Assembly: GCA_019677205.1 (NCBI GenBank) | Contig: JAAMXY010000738.1 | Coordinates: 26,599-90,598, forward strand | From: Pinguiococcus pyrenoidosus | Lineage: Eukaryota; Sar; Pinguiophyceae; Pinguiochrysidales; Pinguiochrysidaceae | Direction: 5' to 3' | DNA length: 64,000 nucleotides | Shown here: positions 11,401 to 20,268 of the stretch, piece after piece | Numbering within the stretch: the stretch's first letter is position 1 | Layout of the letters: each line of letters starts with the position of its first letter | The notes under the pieces: model-generated | The model's input: only the letters and a program-made list of their open reading frames with translations | Database searches by the model: none | What the model was told of the DNA's origin: nothing | Made by a program: the position numbers and the translations under genes

Positions 11401-14400
11401 TCCCTCGGGCTAGCGAGTGTTGCTCGCAAAAAGCCACAGACTGCGCAAGGCCGCATCTTTCGGGGATCGCTTTCTTCCATTCAGACATGGCAAAAGCCTT
11501 TGCGTGCCTCTCAAAGTGTCGCGTACCGAGGTTTTGATGCTTGCGCAAGATGACGAGCCGCCGCAGCCTTCGGAAGAAGTGTTTCTTGAGCTGCATATGC
11601 CTCTCGTGACGCGTTGCCTCGCTGTCCTGCTGGACGTGCCGTGACATTTGCGCCCGCCGCGTCCACGTATGCCATACCTTTTCGAGGACGCTGTGCTCCA
11701 GCAACCTCGATACCCGCCTGTGCGCCTGCCGAAGTCTGGCGTTCGTATGAAGCGTCCGCCAAGCGCTGCGCAAGGCATTTGCACGGAAATGCAGTTGAGA
11801 CGCGCTGGTAGAGGCAGTGAACGCGATGCTGGCATTCTCTTTCCTTCGAAAAGTTGTGAACGCCCGACGCCAGGCTGCGGTTCGGTACTGCTTAAGCGCA
11901 CGGCTGGACAAGCGAAGCGCCTGCCGCCGCCTCCTTGTCACATCCCGGAAGGCTCGCCACCCCCGCCGACTTGCCTTGTCTTGAACAAAGCTCAACGCCA
12001 CCTTGATGCCTTTTGCTTCAGCGGCTGCTCGAACGAAGTCAGAGAATGCCTCTCTTTGCCGCCGTCGGATGCTTGGTGCGGCAACGCGCTTGAAGACTAG
12101 CTGAAGGCGTGCATGTGCCCGGAGTGATTCGATCGCCCTGCTCTTCCAAGCGTCTGCGTAGTGTGCAAACGCAGAAGAGCTTCGCTGACGCTTCAGCTGC
12201 CGGGCTTTTGCTCTGAACTTGATGACCTTAAAGCTCGACGAGATCCGGCGTCGGAGCAGCATGACGTCCATCGCGTCCCGCGCGATCCGAAGGGCCTGCT
12301 TCGCTCTTATCTGATCCCACAATCTGCGAAACCTCGAGGCCATGAAGTGCCTCTGTGCCGTCTCAGCGCGCTGCCGCTCCGTGCGGAGATCGCGACATGC
12401 CACTAGAACGAGCCGCCGCAGCACCTTGCGCTTGTGGTGCCGTGCGGCAAACGCAATCCGGCTTCTTGCTCTATGAAGCGTGGCAGCATTTTCCATGAGC
12501 TTGCTGAAGCTCAAGGACTGCGACGCCCGGCGGAAGTGCGCATCTGCCGTTCTCTGTGCAACAACATCCTGGTATGCTTGTCTCCAGATCCCAAACACGC
12601 GGTAGGTGTTGGTTTTCAGCAGCAGGCGGGATAGGCCTCTGCAGAAAGTCGCCCGCAGTCGCTCGTTGCGCAGCCTACGAATGCCTCGGCGGAGGCACAA
12701 CGCGCGGAAGTTCTCATCACTTCGCTCCCGCGCGGTGCAGCGTGCCGATCTTTCGGCCTTCCTAATTTCGATTGCCGCGCGGATTCTGCGCAGACCCTTT
12801 TCCTTCACGCTCAAGACAGCAGTCTGCTTGGCCCGATCGCAAATCTGGTCGTCCACTGCTTCTTGCCAGCCATGGAAGAGGAGGCTCAGACGGCGGAGGC
12901 GATTCTCCACTTGCAACCTTGAAAGACGCGCCTTCAAGTCGACGCTTGCGCACGTAAGGCGGTGCCATTTTCGAAACGATGATGTCAGGGGATACTCGGC
13001 ACGATGCACGTCAGCGGTGAGCTGGAGCGCTTGGAAGAGACCAGCCCTCTTGGCAGAGCGATGCAGGCGCTTCAATCCACGACGAAGACCTCTGCGTTTC
13101 ATCGCTTCCGCTCCACAGCAAAACATGGCTGCGTTGGTCGAATACAGCCTCAACGAGTCCATCCACGTCCTCAGCGCTCGTTCGAAAGAGCGACTACGAG
13201 AGAACGCTCGGCAAACCTTCATGCGTCGATCTTCCGACATTCGCTTCAGAGCATGCACCCGCAGCGTCTCCCAAGCTCGTCGCTTGGCATTCAGCGTCGC
13301 TTTCTCGTCTAACCGGGTTTGTGTTTCTCTACAGAGCTTCGTGTGAGCCTTCCGCTGCCGCCAGCGCCTCATCGCGCGGAGTAGAGAGCTTTCCCGACAC
13401 CGCCTCGTCATCTCCAGCGCCGTTATTGACCCCACGTTGCCAACCAGCATCCAGTTCCTCCAACGCAAGACAGCCTTTCTCAGGTACGCATCGCACGCGC
13501 GCTTACTGGCTCGTTCCTGATGACGCGATGACGCGACGCGGACCTGCCAGCACCGCAGCATTGTGATTCTGCGCAAGCGATCTCTTCTGTCTGTTCTCTG
13601 CTTTCGCTGCCGCGTCTCGATGGTGCTCTGGCGCCACTGCTGGAAGCCTGCCGTCTGCCGTCTCTTTTTGCTGAGGGATACCGCCTGCCGCATCTTCGTC
13701 CTGGACTCGATGGCCGACACTTGCGACAGCCCACTCCAAGTGGACCAGCAAGATTGAGTCGCATCCAGCTCCCTTCTGCGCTTCAGAGTCTGAAAATTGT
13801 GGCGAAGCTGCAGCTTCCCCCGCCACCTCCCGGCAGCCATTCGGAGCTTCCGATATCTATGAAACTCCGCGGCTCGGACGTTCAGCTTCTTCCTGGTCCT
13901 TGCTCGATCGATGACGCTGCGAAGATCGCCAAGGCAGCTTCGCAAGCTTCGCCTGATCCAAAACCGTCTCGCGCTCTCCAGCGTGTCCTTGACCGCTTGA
14001 AACTCCCTCAGTCCTTCGCAGAGGCAGTTCAAGGCCCGCGACAATCCGAGCATCTGCATGTCTGCGAGAATCTGCTCTTGCTTTGTCCTCGCCTCAGATC
14101 TGCAGAGCTGCCAGCGTCGTAGCTCCTCCGTGCCTTGTCGCAGTCGACGTGCTTGCCAGAGTCCACGCGCCGCAGCTGCTCTCGCAGCGCCTTCTTTCCT
14201 CAACTTTACCCTGCGTCGCATTCTGGAGAAGACCTTTCCGAGTAGATACGCCTCCCACACCGCTCTGACAGCTTTGCTGCTGCGGCTTTTCCTTCCCCAC
14301 TGCGCGAGCGCCTTGCTCAGGGCTGTCCTCCGGTGTATCTCGCACGCGCGAAGATGAAGCGCAGCTCTACTGGCCCTTCTGCTTGCGTTCTCGTCCCACA

Positions 14401-14788
14401 TCCGAAGAGCCTTCTTCTGCATGGCTTCCAGTGCGAAACTCGCGGCAACGCGCTCGGTTGCTCTCCGAATCTGCATCTCCACGGGTCTGCGTTTCCAGCG
14501 CCGCAGAAGGCGCAGGCAGCGGAACCTCGTGCCTCTGTCGCGCAAGAGCCGTCGTCTCTCCGCATCTCTGATCCGCAGCTGGGCTTCTGTGGGAAGCGGC
14601 AGACTATCGAAGGCGCATTCCGCCTCCGCAGCGAGTTTTTCCATCTCTTCCACTTGGGGCAGAGACGCGAGAAGCGGCAAGCCATCTGCGATCGATATGG
14701 ATAACACCACGTCTGCGTGGCTTCTCAAGATCGAGCAGTCCTGGCCCACTGGCCAGATCTGCGGCACCAGGAGCTCGGTGGGCTCCAT
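8471..14788 (-). CDS. SFI1-like centrin-binding repeat protein
   Basis: SFI1 proteins are long alpha-helical rods that bind a row of centrins and organise centrosomes, spindle poles or basal-body-linked contractile fibres. This uninterrupted frame gives 2105 aa from the ATG at 14788. It is almost entirely degenerate repeats of about 23-35 residues with the pattern Leu-x-x-Trp or Phe-x-x-Trp, very rich in Arg, Lys and Ala (for example KALRMWDENASRRA, LSKALAQWGRK, FRKWHRL). Several dozen Trp-anchored units are present, many more than the roughly 20 in yeast Sfi1. The frame stays open upstream to 15022, but the E2F-like box at 14825-14844 and the low-complexity leader favour the 14788 start. No intron was needed. 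Sequence divergence in this class is high, so orthology is less sure than the repeat type. Confidence 0.75.
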   Translation of the reverse strand: MEPTELLVPQIWPVGQDCSILRSHADVVLSISIADGLPLLASLPQVEEMEKLAAEAECAFDSLPLPTEAQLRIRDAERRRLLRDRGTRFRCLRLLRRWKRRPVEMQIRRATERVAASFALEAMQKKALRMWDENASRRASRAALHLRACEIHRRTALSKALAQWGRKSRSSKAVRAVWEAYLLGKVFSRMRRRVKLRKEGAARAAAARGLWQARRLRQGTEELRRWQLCRSEARTKQEQILADMQMLGLSRALNCLCEGLREFQAVKDTLESARRFWIRRSLRSCLGDLRSVIDRARTRKKLNVRAAEFHRYRKLRMAAGRWRGKLQLRHNFQTLKRRRELDATQSCWSTWSGLSQVSAIESRTKMRQAVSLSKKRRQTAGFQQWRQSTIETRQRKQRTDRRDRLRRITMLRCWQVRVASSRHQERASKRACDAYLRKAVLRWRNWMLVGNVGSITALEMTRRCRESSLLRAMRRWRQRKAHTKLCRETQTRLDEKATLNAKRRAWETLRVHALKRMSEDRRMKVCRAFSRSRSFERALRTWMDSLRLYSTNAAMFCCGAEAMKRRGLRRGLKRLHRSAKRAGLFQALQLTADVHRAEYPLTSSFRKWHRLTCASVDLKARLSRLQVENRLRRLSLLFHGWQEAVDDQICDRAKQTAVLSVKEKGLRRIRAAIEIRKAERSARCTARERSDENFRALCLRRGIRRLRNERLRATFCRGLSRLLLKTNTYRVFGIWRQAYQDVVAQRTADAHFRRASQSLSFSKLMENAATLHRARSRIAFAARHHKRKVLRRLVLVACRDLRTERQRAETAQRHFMASRFRRLWDQIRAKQALRIARDAMDVMLLRRRISSSFKVIKFRAKARQLKRQRSSSAFAHYADAWKSRAIESLRAHARLQLVFKRVAAPSIRRRQREAFSDFVRAAAEAKGIKVALSFVQDKASRRGWRAFRDVTRRRRQALRLSSRALKQYRTAAWRRAFTTFRRKENASIAFTASTSASQLHFRANALRSAWRTLHTNARLRQAHRRVSRLLEHSVLEKVWHTWTRRAQMSRHVQQDSEATRHERHMQLKKHFFRRLRRLVILRKHQNLGTRHFERHAKAFAMSEWKKAIPERCGLAQSVAFCEQHSLARGIGSIRTFTAKKRAAKHRSSIAEFHLEAFRLRKACNALGVNSLRRLRNQASSTSARSNRLRLHLKRWRSFTRSRRSQADASSKGMRHLRLLVLVRWMRFTAARKAASKGPSSRGDPRLLARSRRTLKRWRSAVTFHQSKARARQHFFKKAGQALFDTWADEALEDRRLRRSLVKKAKAHHLPRAYRRALVQWTQARMERIATRRTLRIAQEYRTLFGMRRSMAALQGLSLRRQSLADFVEGHTARRVAQCFDFLRERAQWRRRANATVVDLENLFIEKRKRTALLRLRTNSTLQRGHKDAQVAWEERQMRSSFAAWNRFHSRTRAFSRRFLAAHGHGDAGSVRRAVARLGQRSRDSATLKACAEASSRRALQRAWRRLRFHRPRQQSASRLEDTALLFATRNELRRVFTKLFVKLTDADNHRKGEASFHKHAKRRCLATLQMHAEGRRDRKRLFAEHADVVASRTLKFCLAQWREKTKLLRRAGQFYCLRAKRRGVRDLLRAMRWRRCVLRAGDAFYVKLLFRCFQGLKQHAKTERLRRKARDLRDRSLVINAYGRWKSFRLQQMLGKASALRKWRSSVRRRRAAERRDRRVRQSREEYVKARALRLWRAALQEKAHFRTTVLQASRAELPLKMRKALRALRQNIAVQESLRAGGHDGRLLILRSRCRRALRDWRGRVSKFRNRLRVQEDELSGLQLHSKQRATRRLRTYASRRRKRKARRDLLARRHAVRVLRPLLELWRRRLWLDEVDHQRVALADESSDRRRQFIALRKLSDNVVRSRASQTKELSAVMHSVNRRLQHGLAKWRRRAIPLHRRSVSLQVSATAADITTRSASAAQYAGVGRKKRAHLHLVAARQRKALAKLQRWRETARSQRGASLDAALHGKRRCLRLWKAALHKGRKHRRLVGAEADMVETLWQMKTLQKALGTWLSFAAERLQSRAAGEGEAHVSCTPRDPLVVFPNRKMERPSVSFADGA

Positions 14789-14824
14789 GGCGGGCGCCAG
14801 ATCGCGCCAAAGGCCCGTTTTTTT

Positions 14825-14844
14825 GTTTTTTTGCGCGGGAAAAG
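14825..14844 (-). promoter_or_regulatory. E2F-like box CTTTTCCCGCGCAAAAAAAC
   Basis: The box is in sense orientation 36 bp upstream of the SFI1-like ATG. TTTTCCCGCG is followed by an A-run, where the plus-strand copies at 3084 and 6492 have a T-run. Confidence 0.55.
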
Positions 14845-15118
14845 ATTTGAACGTCAGACGACATGCGGGCGTATTTTTTCGTCGCACCGTTTTCTTCAGA
14901 TTTTCGTTTTCGTTCTCCCGCCTTCCTTTGTCCTCGGTCCTCGGCCTGCTATATATTATGGTGCGAAGTTCTTCAGCTATTGAGAAACACTGCGGAACCA
15001 ATGAAGGAGCGCAAATCGCCAATGCTAAATGTGGATGGATTGGTTCAACCTGTGTGTGGCCGTTCTGTTGGCACGTTGAAGCTGAAGCCTATAGCGCAGT
15101 AACGACCCCCTCGGTCCC

Positions 15119-15136
15119 TTTTCCCGCGGTTTTTCC
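15119..15136 (+). promoter_or_regulatory. E2F-like box TTTTCCCGCGGTTTTTCC
   Basis: This box lies about 80 bp upstream of the DGD start. A minimal upstream ORF (ATG TGC TGC GCG TAG, 15184-15198) sits between it and the main ATG and could dampen translation if transcribed. Confidence 0.5.
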
Positions 15137-15214
15137 TCCCGACTTACGCACGAAGAGGGCAGTCGGCCCGGACCTACGCCCCAATGTGCTGCGCGTAGGA
15201 GCCGTCCAGTGGCC

Positions 15215-17637
15215 ATGAGGTGGGCGCTGCTGCTCCTGCTGCCCCTGGCCCTCGGGCGGAAGATTCGCTTCCGCACCTGGCGCAATTTGCTGCTGTACCG
15301 AAGGCCCTCCCGGCCCCTCCCCGAGGACCCGGGGCTCCCCCCCGGCCCCCCGCTGCTCAAGGACCTGCTGAAGGAGTCCCTGCAGCTGAAAGATCTGCTC
15401 CCCGAGCTGCCCCAGCACCGCAAATTTGAACAGCGGCCCGCTGGAGCCGAGCTGGACGACGTCTTGCCCAGCTCGGACCTCACCAAGCCGGACAGGAAGG
15501 TGAGTGGCGCGGCCGCCCTGACCTCCGGGGCCCTGAAAAGGGCTGGGACGTGACGAAAAAGCGGAAAGATGGTCGAAAAAGAGGCTCTAGCGGCGATTTG
15601 GCGAAGATCTTAACGGGTGTTGCTGCTGTTCTTGCACAGATCTGGATCGTCACCACGGCCAGTTTGCCATGGATGACGGGCACGGCGGTGAACCCCTTGC
15701 TGCGCGCGGCGCACTTGGTGAAGATGCGGGACGCCAGCAAGGGGGGCAAGGTGACGTTGATGCTGCCGTTTCTGGATGCGAAGGATCAGCGGCGCGTGTT
15801 CCCGGCGGGCATGGAGTTTGAGAGCGAGGCCGAGCAGGAGCTCTACGTCCGCAAGTGGCTGCTTGATACGGCGGGGATGAAGGCGGCGAGCGAGGCACTG
15901 GACATTCGCTTCTATCCAGCGAGGTATCATCCGGCCTACGGGTCGATCTTCCCGATGGGTGACATCATTCAACTCGTGCCCGACGAAGACGCGGACATCT
16001 GCGTGCTTGAGGAGCCGGAGCATCTCAACTGGTACCGATTTGCTGGACCCAGCTGGAAGGCCAAGTTCCGCCATGTCGTCGGCGTGATGCACACCAACTA
16101 CCTGGTGTACAGCACCGGAGAAGCCGCGGGGCGAGTCAAGGCGCTGCTTCTGCTCTACATCAACCAGTGGATGTGTCGGGCGTACTGCGACCGGATCGTC
16201 AAGCTGAGCAGCGTCCTGCAGGACTATGCGCTCGAGAAAGAGGTCGTGTGCAATGTCCACGGCGTGCGCGGGGACTTCCTGGAGATCGGAAAGGAGGTGG
16301 CCCGGAAGCTTCCCAAGCAGAGCGCCGAGAAGGAGAGCCCCGAGATCACGCACGAGTCTCGGCCTCAACGGTTTTCAAGTGTCTTGAGCCTGAACGCTTC
16401 CGTGACGATTTTGGACTCCGTCATGAAGGGCATATCCCGATCTCTGTCGGTGGACGAGAGGACGCTCGTTGCTCGGCGACCGAATCCCATCGCCGAGTTG
16501 CAGGAGCTCATGAAGGAGTATCAGTTGGAATACGAGACCGCGCAGAAAGCGTTCCTGCAAGTCGTCTTGGACAAGAACCCGAAGCTCAAGGCGGACTTGG
16601 AAGCCGCACACGCAGCTCAGCAGGCAGCCCAAAGACGGAACTCGACCCTCAATCCCGACGCCATCTACAATCTTAGCCCCATGCACGCAGTCGCCGTGCT
16701 GCAGAGCGGCTTCGCGGCGATCGGAAACATGAGCGACATCAAGCCCGTCAGCAGCTCTGCCAGGGCTCCCGGAACGAGCATCCCCCCTCTAAAGTATTCG
16801 AAGCGACGCGTGAGGCGCGCCCTCAGCAAGCATCTCGGGAGCCGCGAAGCTCACGACGCCGTTTCGACCGAGCTCGACGCGACGAAAGGCAACGCGACGA
16901 AGGGCCGCGCTCCCGCTTTGCTGAGAAGGATACGACTGTCGAACGCGCCGGAGGTATTCACGGAGGATCTTTACTTTATCGGCAAGGCGGTGTGGGCGAA
17001 GGGTCATGACCGGCTGATGGACCTCATGGCGTATGCGCTGATTGAAGAAGGAGTTGTGGGCAAGGTGACGATCTACGGAAGCGGCCCCGACCGCAGCGCC
17101 ATCGAGAAGCGAGCGCAGCTCACCGGCATGAGCTCCCTGCTAGAGTTCAAGGACGGCATCGACCACGCGAAGCTTCGACACTACAAGGCGATGATCAACC
17201 CCAGCGTTTCCGAGGTGCTGTGCACCACGGTGGCCGAAGCCCTGGCCATGGGGAAGTTCGTGATCTGCGCCGATCACCCTAGCAACGCCTTCTTCACGGA
17301 GTTCCGCAACTGTTTGCAGTTCCGGACCGCAGAGGAATTCACGCGGCACCTGCGCTACGTCACCAACAACCTTCCGGCGCCCTTGACGGCGGAGGAGCGG
17401 CAGGTTTTGACATGGGAGGCGGCCACCAACCGCTTTGCGGAGTCCTCCAAGATGACGTATCGGAACACGCTCAAGTCGAACGAGAACGTGGACGATTTGC
17501 TTTACCTTCTCCAGAGGAGCCTGTTCGATGGTGAGACGGGAGACACTCTGCGCGCCGTGCTCGGAGGTGGTCCTGTTGCAGCCCAGACCCTTTACGAAGC
17601 TCAGAGGCAGACCGGAGCGCAGCTAGAGAAGCGCTGA
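15215..17637 (+). CDS. DGD1: Digalactosyldiacylglycerol synthase (GT4 family)
   Basis: The enzyme transfers galactose from UDP-galactose to monogalactosyldiacylglycerol, making the thylakoid lipid DGDG at the plastid envelope. Exons 15215-15499 and 15640-17637 give 760 aa. Exon 2 opens with WIVTTASLPWMTGTAVNP, a DGD signature, followed by the conserved GVMHTNYLVY and NQWMCRAYCDRIVKLS. The C-terminal nucleotide-sugar half has YFIGKAVWAKGHDRL, INPSVSEVLCTTVAEALAMG and KFVICADHPSNAFF, as in plant DGD1/DGD2. Residues about 245-450 form a poorly conserved insert. The N-terminus MRWALLLLLPLALG is a signal peptide followed by a basic, proline-rich stretch, unlike plant DGD and fitting delivery through the ER to a complex plastid. 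No Phe marks the junction here. Confidence 0.93.
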
Positions 17638-17678
17638 AACCTGCTTCGCACCCTTCAAGAACGGCTGGTCATGGTCAA

Positions 17679-17752
17679 GCCTTAGGAAGCCTTAGGACGC
17701 CTTAGGAGGCCTTAGGAAGCCTTGGGAAGCCTTGGGATGCCTTAAGAGGCCA
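17679..17752. repeat. 10-bp tandem repeat (GCCTTAGGAA)n
   Basis: Seven imperfect units of GCCTTAGGAA or GCCTTGGGAA run head to tail, starting 41 bp after the DGD stop, in the convergent interval with the minus-strand gene ending at 17914. Confidence 0.85.
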
Positions 17753-17913
17753 AGCGTAGAGTCTAGGATTCCTAAGAGAAAGGTAGCAGTGGACGAGCCG
17801 GGTGATGCAGACGTCCCAGCCGGAGCGCCGATCCTCCTCGCACCGTGGGTCCTTCTAGCCAAAGAATAACTCGATACGCAACAGCATGTGTGTATTTTGA
17901 AGGCACACGGGCT

Positions 17914-18737
17914 TCATCGAATCTTCGCCTCGTCCAAGAACTGCTGCATCACCCGATTGACCTCCTCATCTGAGACGTTGTCAGGGTCCTGCGTCTCGTC
18001 CTCGTCTCCATCACCCTCACCGCCGCCATTCGCTCCTTTCCCTTCTCCTTCTCCTTCGCCTCCTCCTCCTTCTCCTCCTCCTCCTTTGCCTTCTGCCAGC
18101 GCCGACTTGGCCTCTTGCATGAGAACATCAATTTCGTCCCGCGCGACCTTGGGCTTCGGCAAAGGCTTCGCCCTTGCAGGACTTAGGTCGTCATCTTCCT
18201 TCACAGCCCCAGCCACCTGCTCCATGGAGGCCCGCAAGTCACCGACCTCGGAAGACAGATACGACCCGCCCAGCTGCTCCTCCTCATGCAGCATCTGATG
18301 CACCAACATGTCCGCGTCCAGGTCGGTGGTGGCGGAAGCCGCTCCTCCTGGCTCAATCCGCATCAGCTGAGCCTCCAAGTCCCTCGCGGCGCTGTCTTTC
18401 GGGGCGGAAGTCGGCAATCCTCGGAGCTGTCGAAGCCTGGTCTCCAGATTCCCCGTATCCTACGGCCAAGTTGGGATGGGAACCGGTGCTTTGGGAGCGA
18501 AGAGATGAACGTAATGCGGAGAACTCCCACCTTTTCTTCCGCGCTGATCGCGACGCGAGGCCCTTTCAGCGCCTCCAGACGCTCTTGAAGCGTCATTTTT
18601 GCCAGCTTTTGGGATGCATATAAAGCACAGAGATGGTCAGTGACGTCAGCTGACAAGAGGAAAAAAACGCCTCTTACGCGGGCTTTCTGGATGGCGGCGG
18701 CGTTCGGGGGCTCTTTCGGCGCGTCTGGAAAGTCCAT
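17914..18737 (-). CDS. Small acidic protein, possible ANCHR/ESCRT-associated type
   Basis: I read three exons: 18737-18678, 18605-18531 and 18459-17914 (226 aa), joined in phase 0 with GTAAGA and GTGGGA donors. Features are a short N-terminal helix (LAKMTLQERLEALKGP), the motif NLETRLRQLRGLPTSAPK, an acidic middle with LVHQMLHEEEQLGG, a low-complexity Gly/Glu tract (GGGGEGGGGEGEGEGKG) and the C-terminal helix SDEEVNRVMQQFLDEAKIR. A short LExRLxxLRGxP motif followed by acidic amphipathic helices resembles ANCHR/ZFYVE19, which binds ESCRT-III/VPS4 in the abscission checkpoint, but the FYVE zinc finger of that family is absent. The resemblance rests on short motifs only, so treat it as a hypothesis. 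An unrelated acidic scaffold is equally possible. Confidence 0.5.
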
Positions 18738-19101
18738 CTCTAGCACAGCAGGATGACGAACTTTGCTCGTTTTCACAGGCGCAACAGGTCACTGATGAGA
18801 CACCACAACACGGAGTCCACGACACATCTCCTGAAACGCGCTTAGAATACCATGCTTTTGGTCTGTGCGCTGCTGAGAAAATCGCAATGTTTTCGGCCAG
18901 AATTCCCCGATTTGGCCTTTGTCCGTCTGTCCCAACATACTGTTCACAGTCTTTTCCGCCCGTATTCGTCCATAACAAACCCTCCTTAAGGAGCACTGGA
19001 ACACCGCAGGCTACTGTAGCTCAGCAGAACGACGCAGGGAAAAGTCGCACATATCACAGCGAAGCAAGCAGCGCGCATCCAAGCGCCACAGACTGTTCCA
19101 A

Positions 19102-20183
19102 ATGGCCCGCGTGTCCGGAAAAGTGGTGGTCGTGGGCGTAGGGACCTACGTAGTAGGCCTGGGCGGCTACGCATACTACGCGATGACCCGACCGGCGTCA
19201 GCGCCCTCTTGTGGCTGCGCCTGCTCTGTAAATGCGGGCTTTTCGCTGGAAGATCTCCGCTCAAAGTCGTCAAATCTCACGTTTTTCGTGGCCAGGTGAG
19301 CCAAACAGAGCGCCTCAACGCCTTCCGAAACGAAGCGCCCAAGTACGACGCCGACGTGGGCATGGACGAGTGGATCACGGGCATCGGGATCATGAGGAGT
19401 GCGTTGCTGGCCAACGCCAAGGGCCGCGTGTTGGAAGTGGCGTCTGGGACAGGTCGGAATCTGGGGTTTTACAACCCCTCCCACGTGGACATCTTGGTGC
19501 AGACCGATCCGGTGGAGGTACAGCGACTGGGAAACCTTGGAAAGCGGGGGCGAGGCAGAGTAGGTCAATTCCTGCGGTACTGCGGCGCAGGAGATGCTGG
19601 AGGTGTCCAGGAAGAAGCTTCGGGAAGGCAAAGTCACTCTCGTCAGCGCTGCGGAGGCTGGCAAGATGAAGAGCATGGATGCGCGGAGGAAAGCGGCGCA
19701 GGGCACTCGGTCGGTGCTGCAGACGTCCCGCCGAGTTCGCGTGGATCTCAACGTCGCCGATGCCCACGCGCTGCCGTTCCCAGACAACTCCTTCGACACG
19801 GTGGTTGACACCTTTGGGCTCTGCAGCATCGAGGATCCCGTGAAGGCGGTACAGGAAATGCAGCGCGTCTGCAAGCCCGAAGGTATCTCGTTTGAGCCTC
19901 GAGCAACCCGTCGAGCTTCGGTCCCCGCGCTCGTCTAAGTCCGATGCATCCCTGCTGCGCAGGGCAGATTCTGCTGCTGGAGCATGGCCGATCGCCGTAT
20001 GATTGGCTGGCAAAGCTCCAGGACAAGAATGCGGAGAAGCACGCACAGAGATGGGGGTGCTACTGGAACAAGGACATCGGTGCGATCCTGCAGAAGGCCG
20101 AGCTGGACGTGAAAGCCAGATACGATTGGCACTTTGGCACGACGAATTGGATACGTGCGTGCCCGCAACGACCCCCCTCTTAG
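19102..20183 (+). CDS. OMS1-like membrane-anchored SAM methyltransferase
   Basis: Yeast Oms1 is a mitochondrial inner-membrane protein with a methyltransferase fold that supports respiratory-chain assembly. Four exons, 19102-19227, 19296-19517, 19591-19882 and 19963-20183, give 286 aa. Residues about 5-28 form one transmembrane helix of the kind seen in Oms1 (VSGKVVVVGVGTYVVGLGGY). The fold starts with VLEVASGTGRNLGFY (motif I), then FDTVVDTFGLCSIEDPVKA, and CKPEGQILLLEHGRSPYDWL, which spans an exon junction and matches the Oms1 LLEHGR signature; the end is WNKDIGAILQKAELDV and GTTNWI. A last short intron after Trp-Ile cannot be excluded, so the final ten residues are uncertain. The stop faces the NOG1 stop 85 bp away. 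Confidence 0.85.
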
Positions 20184-20268
20184 GCTGTGAAGCGTGGCGA
20201 AGGTCCCCAAAGCCAAGGAAAATCGAACAGACTATTCTCACAATGCCGCCACGCAGCGTGGCCCACCC

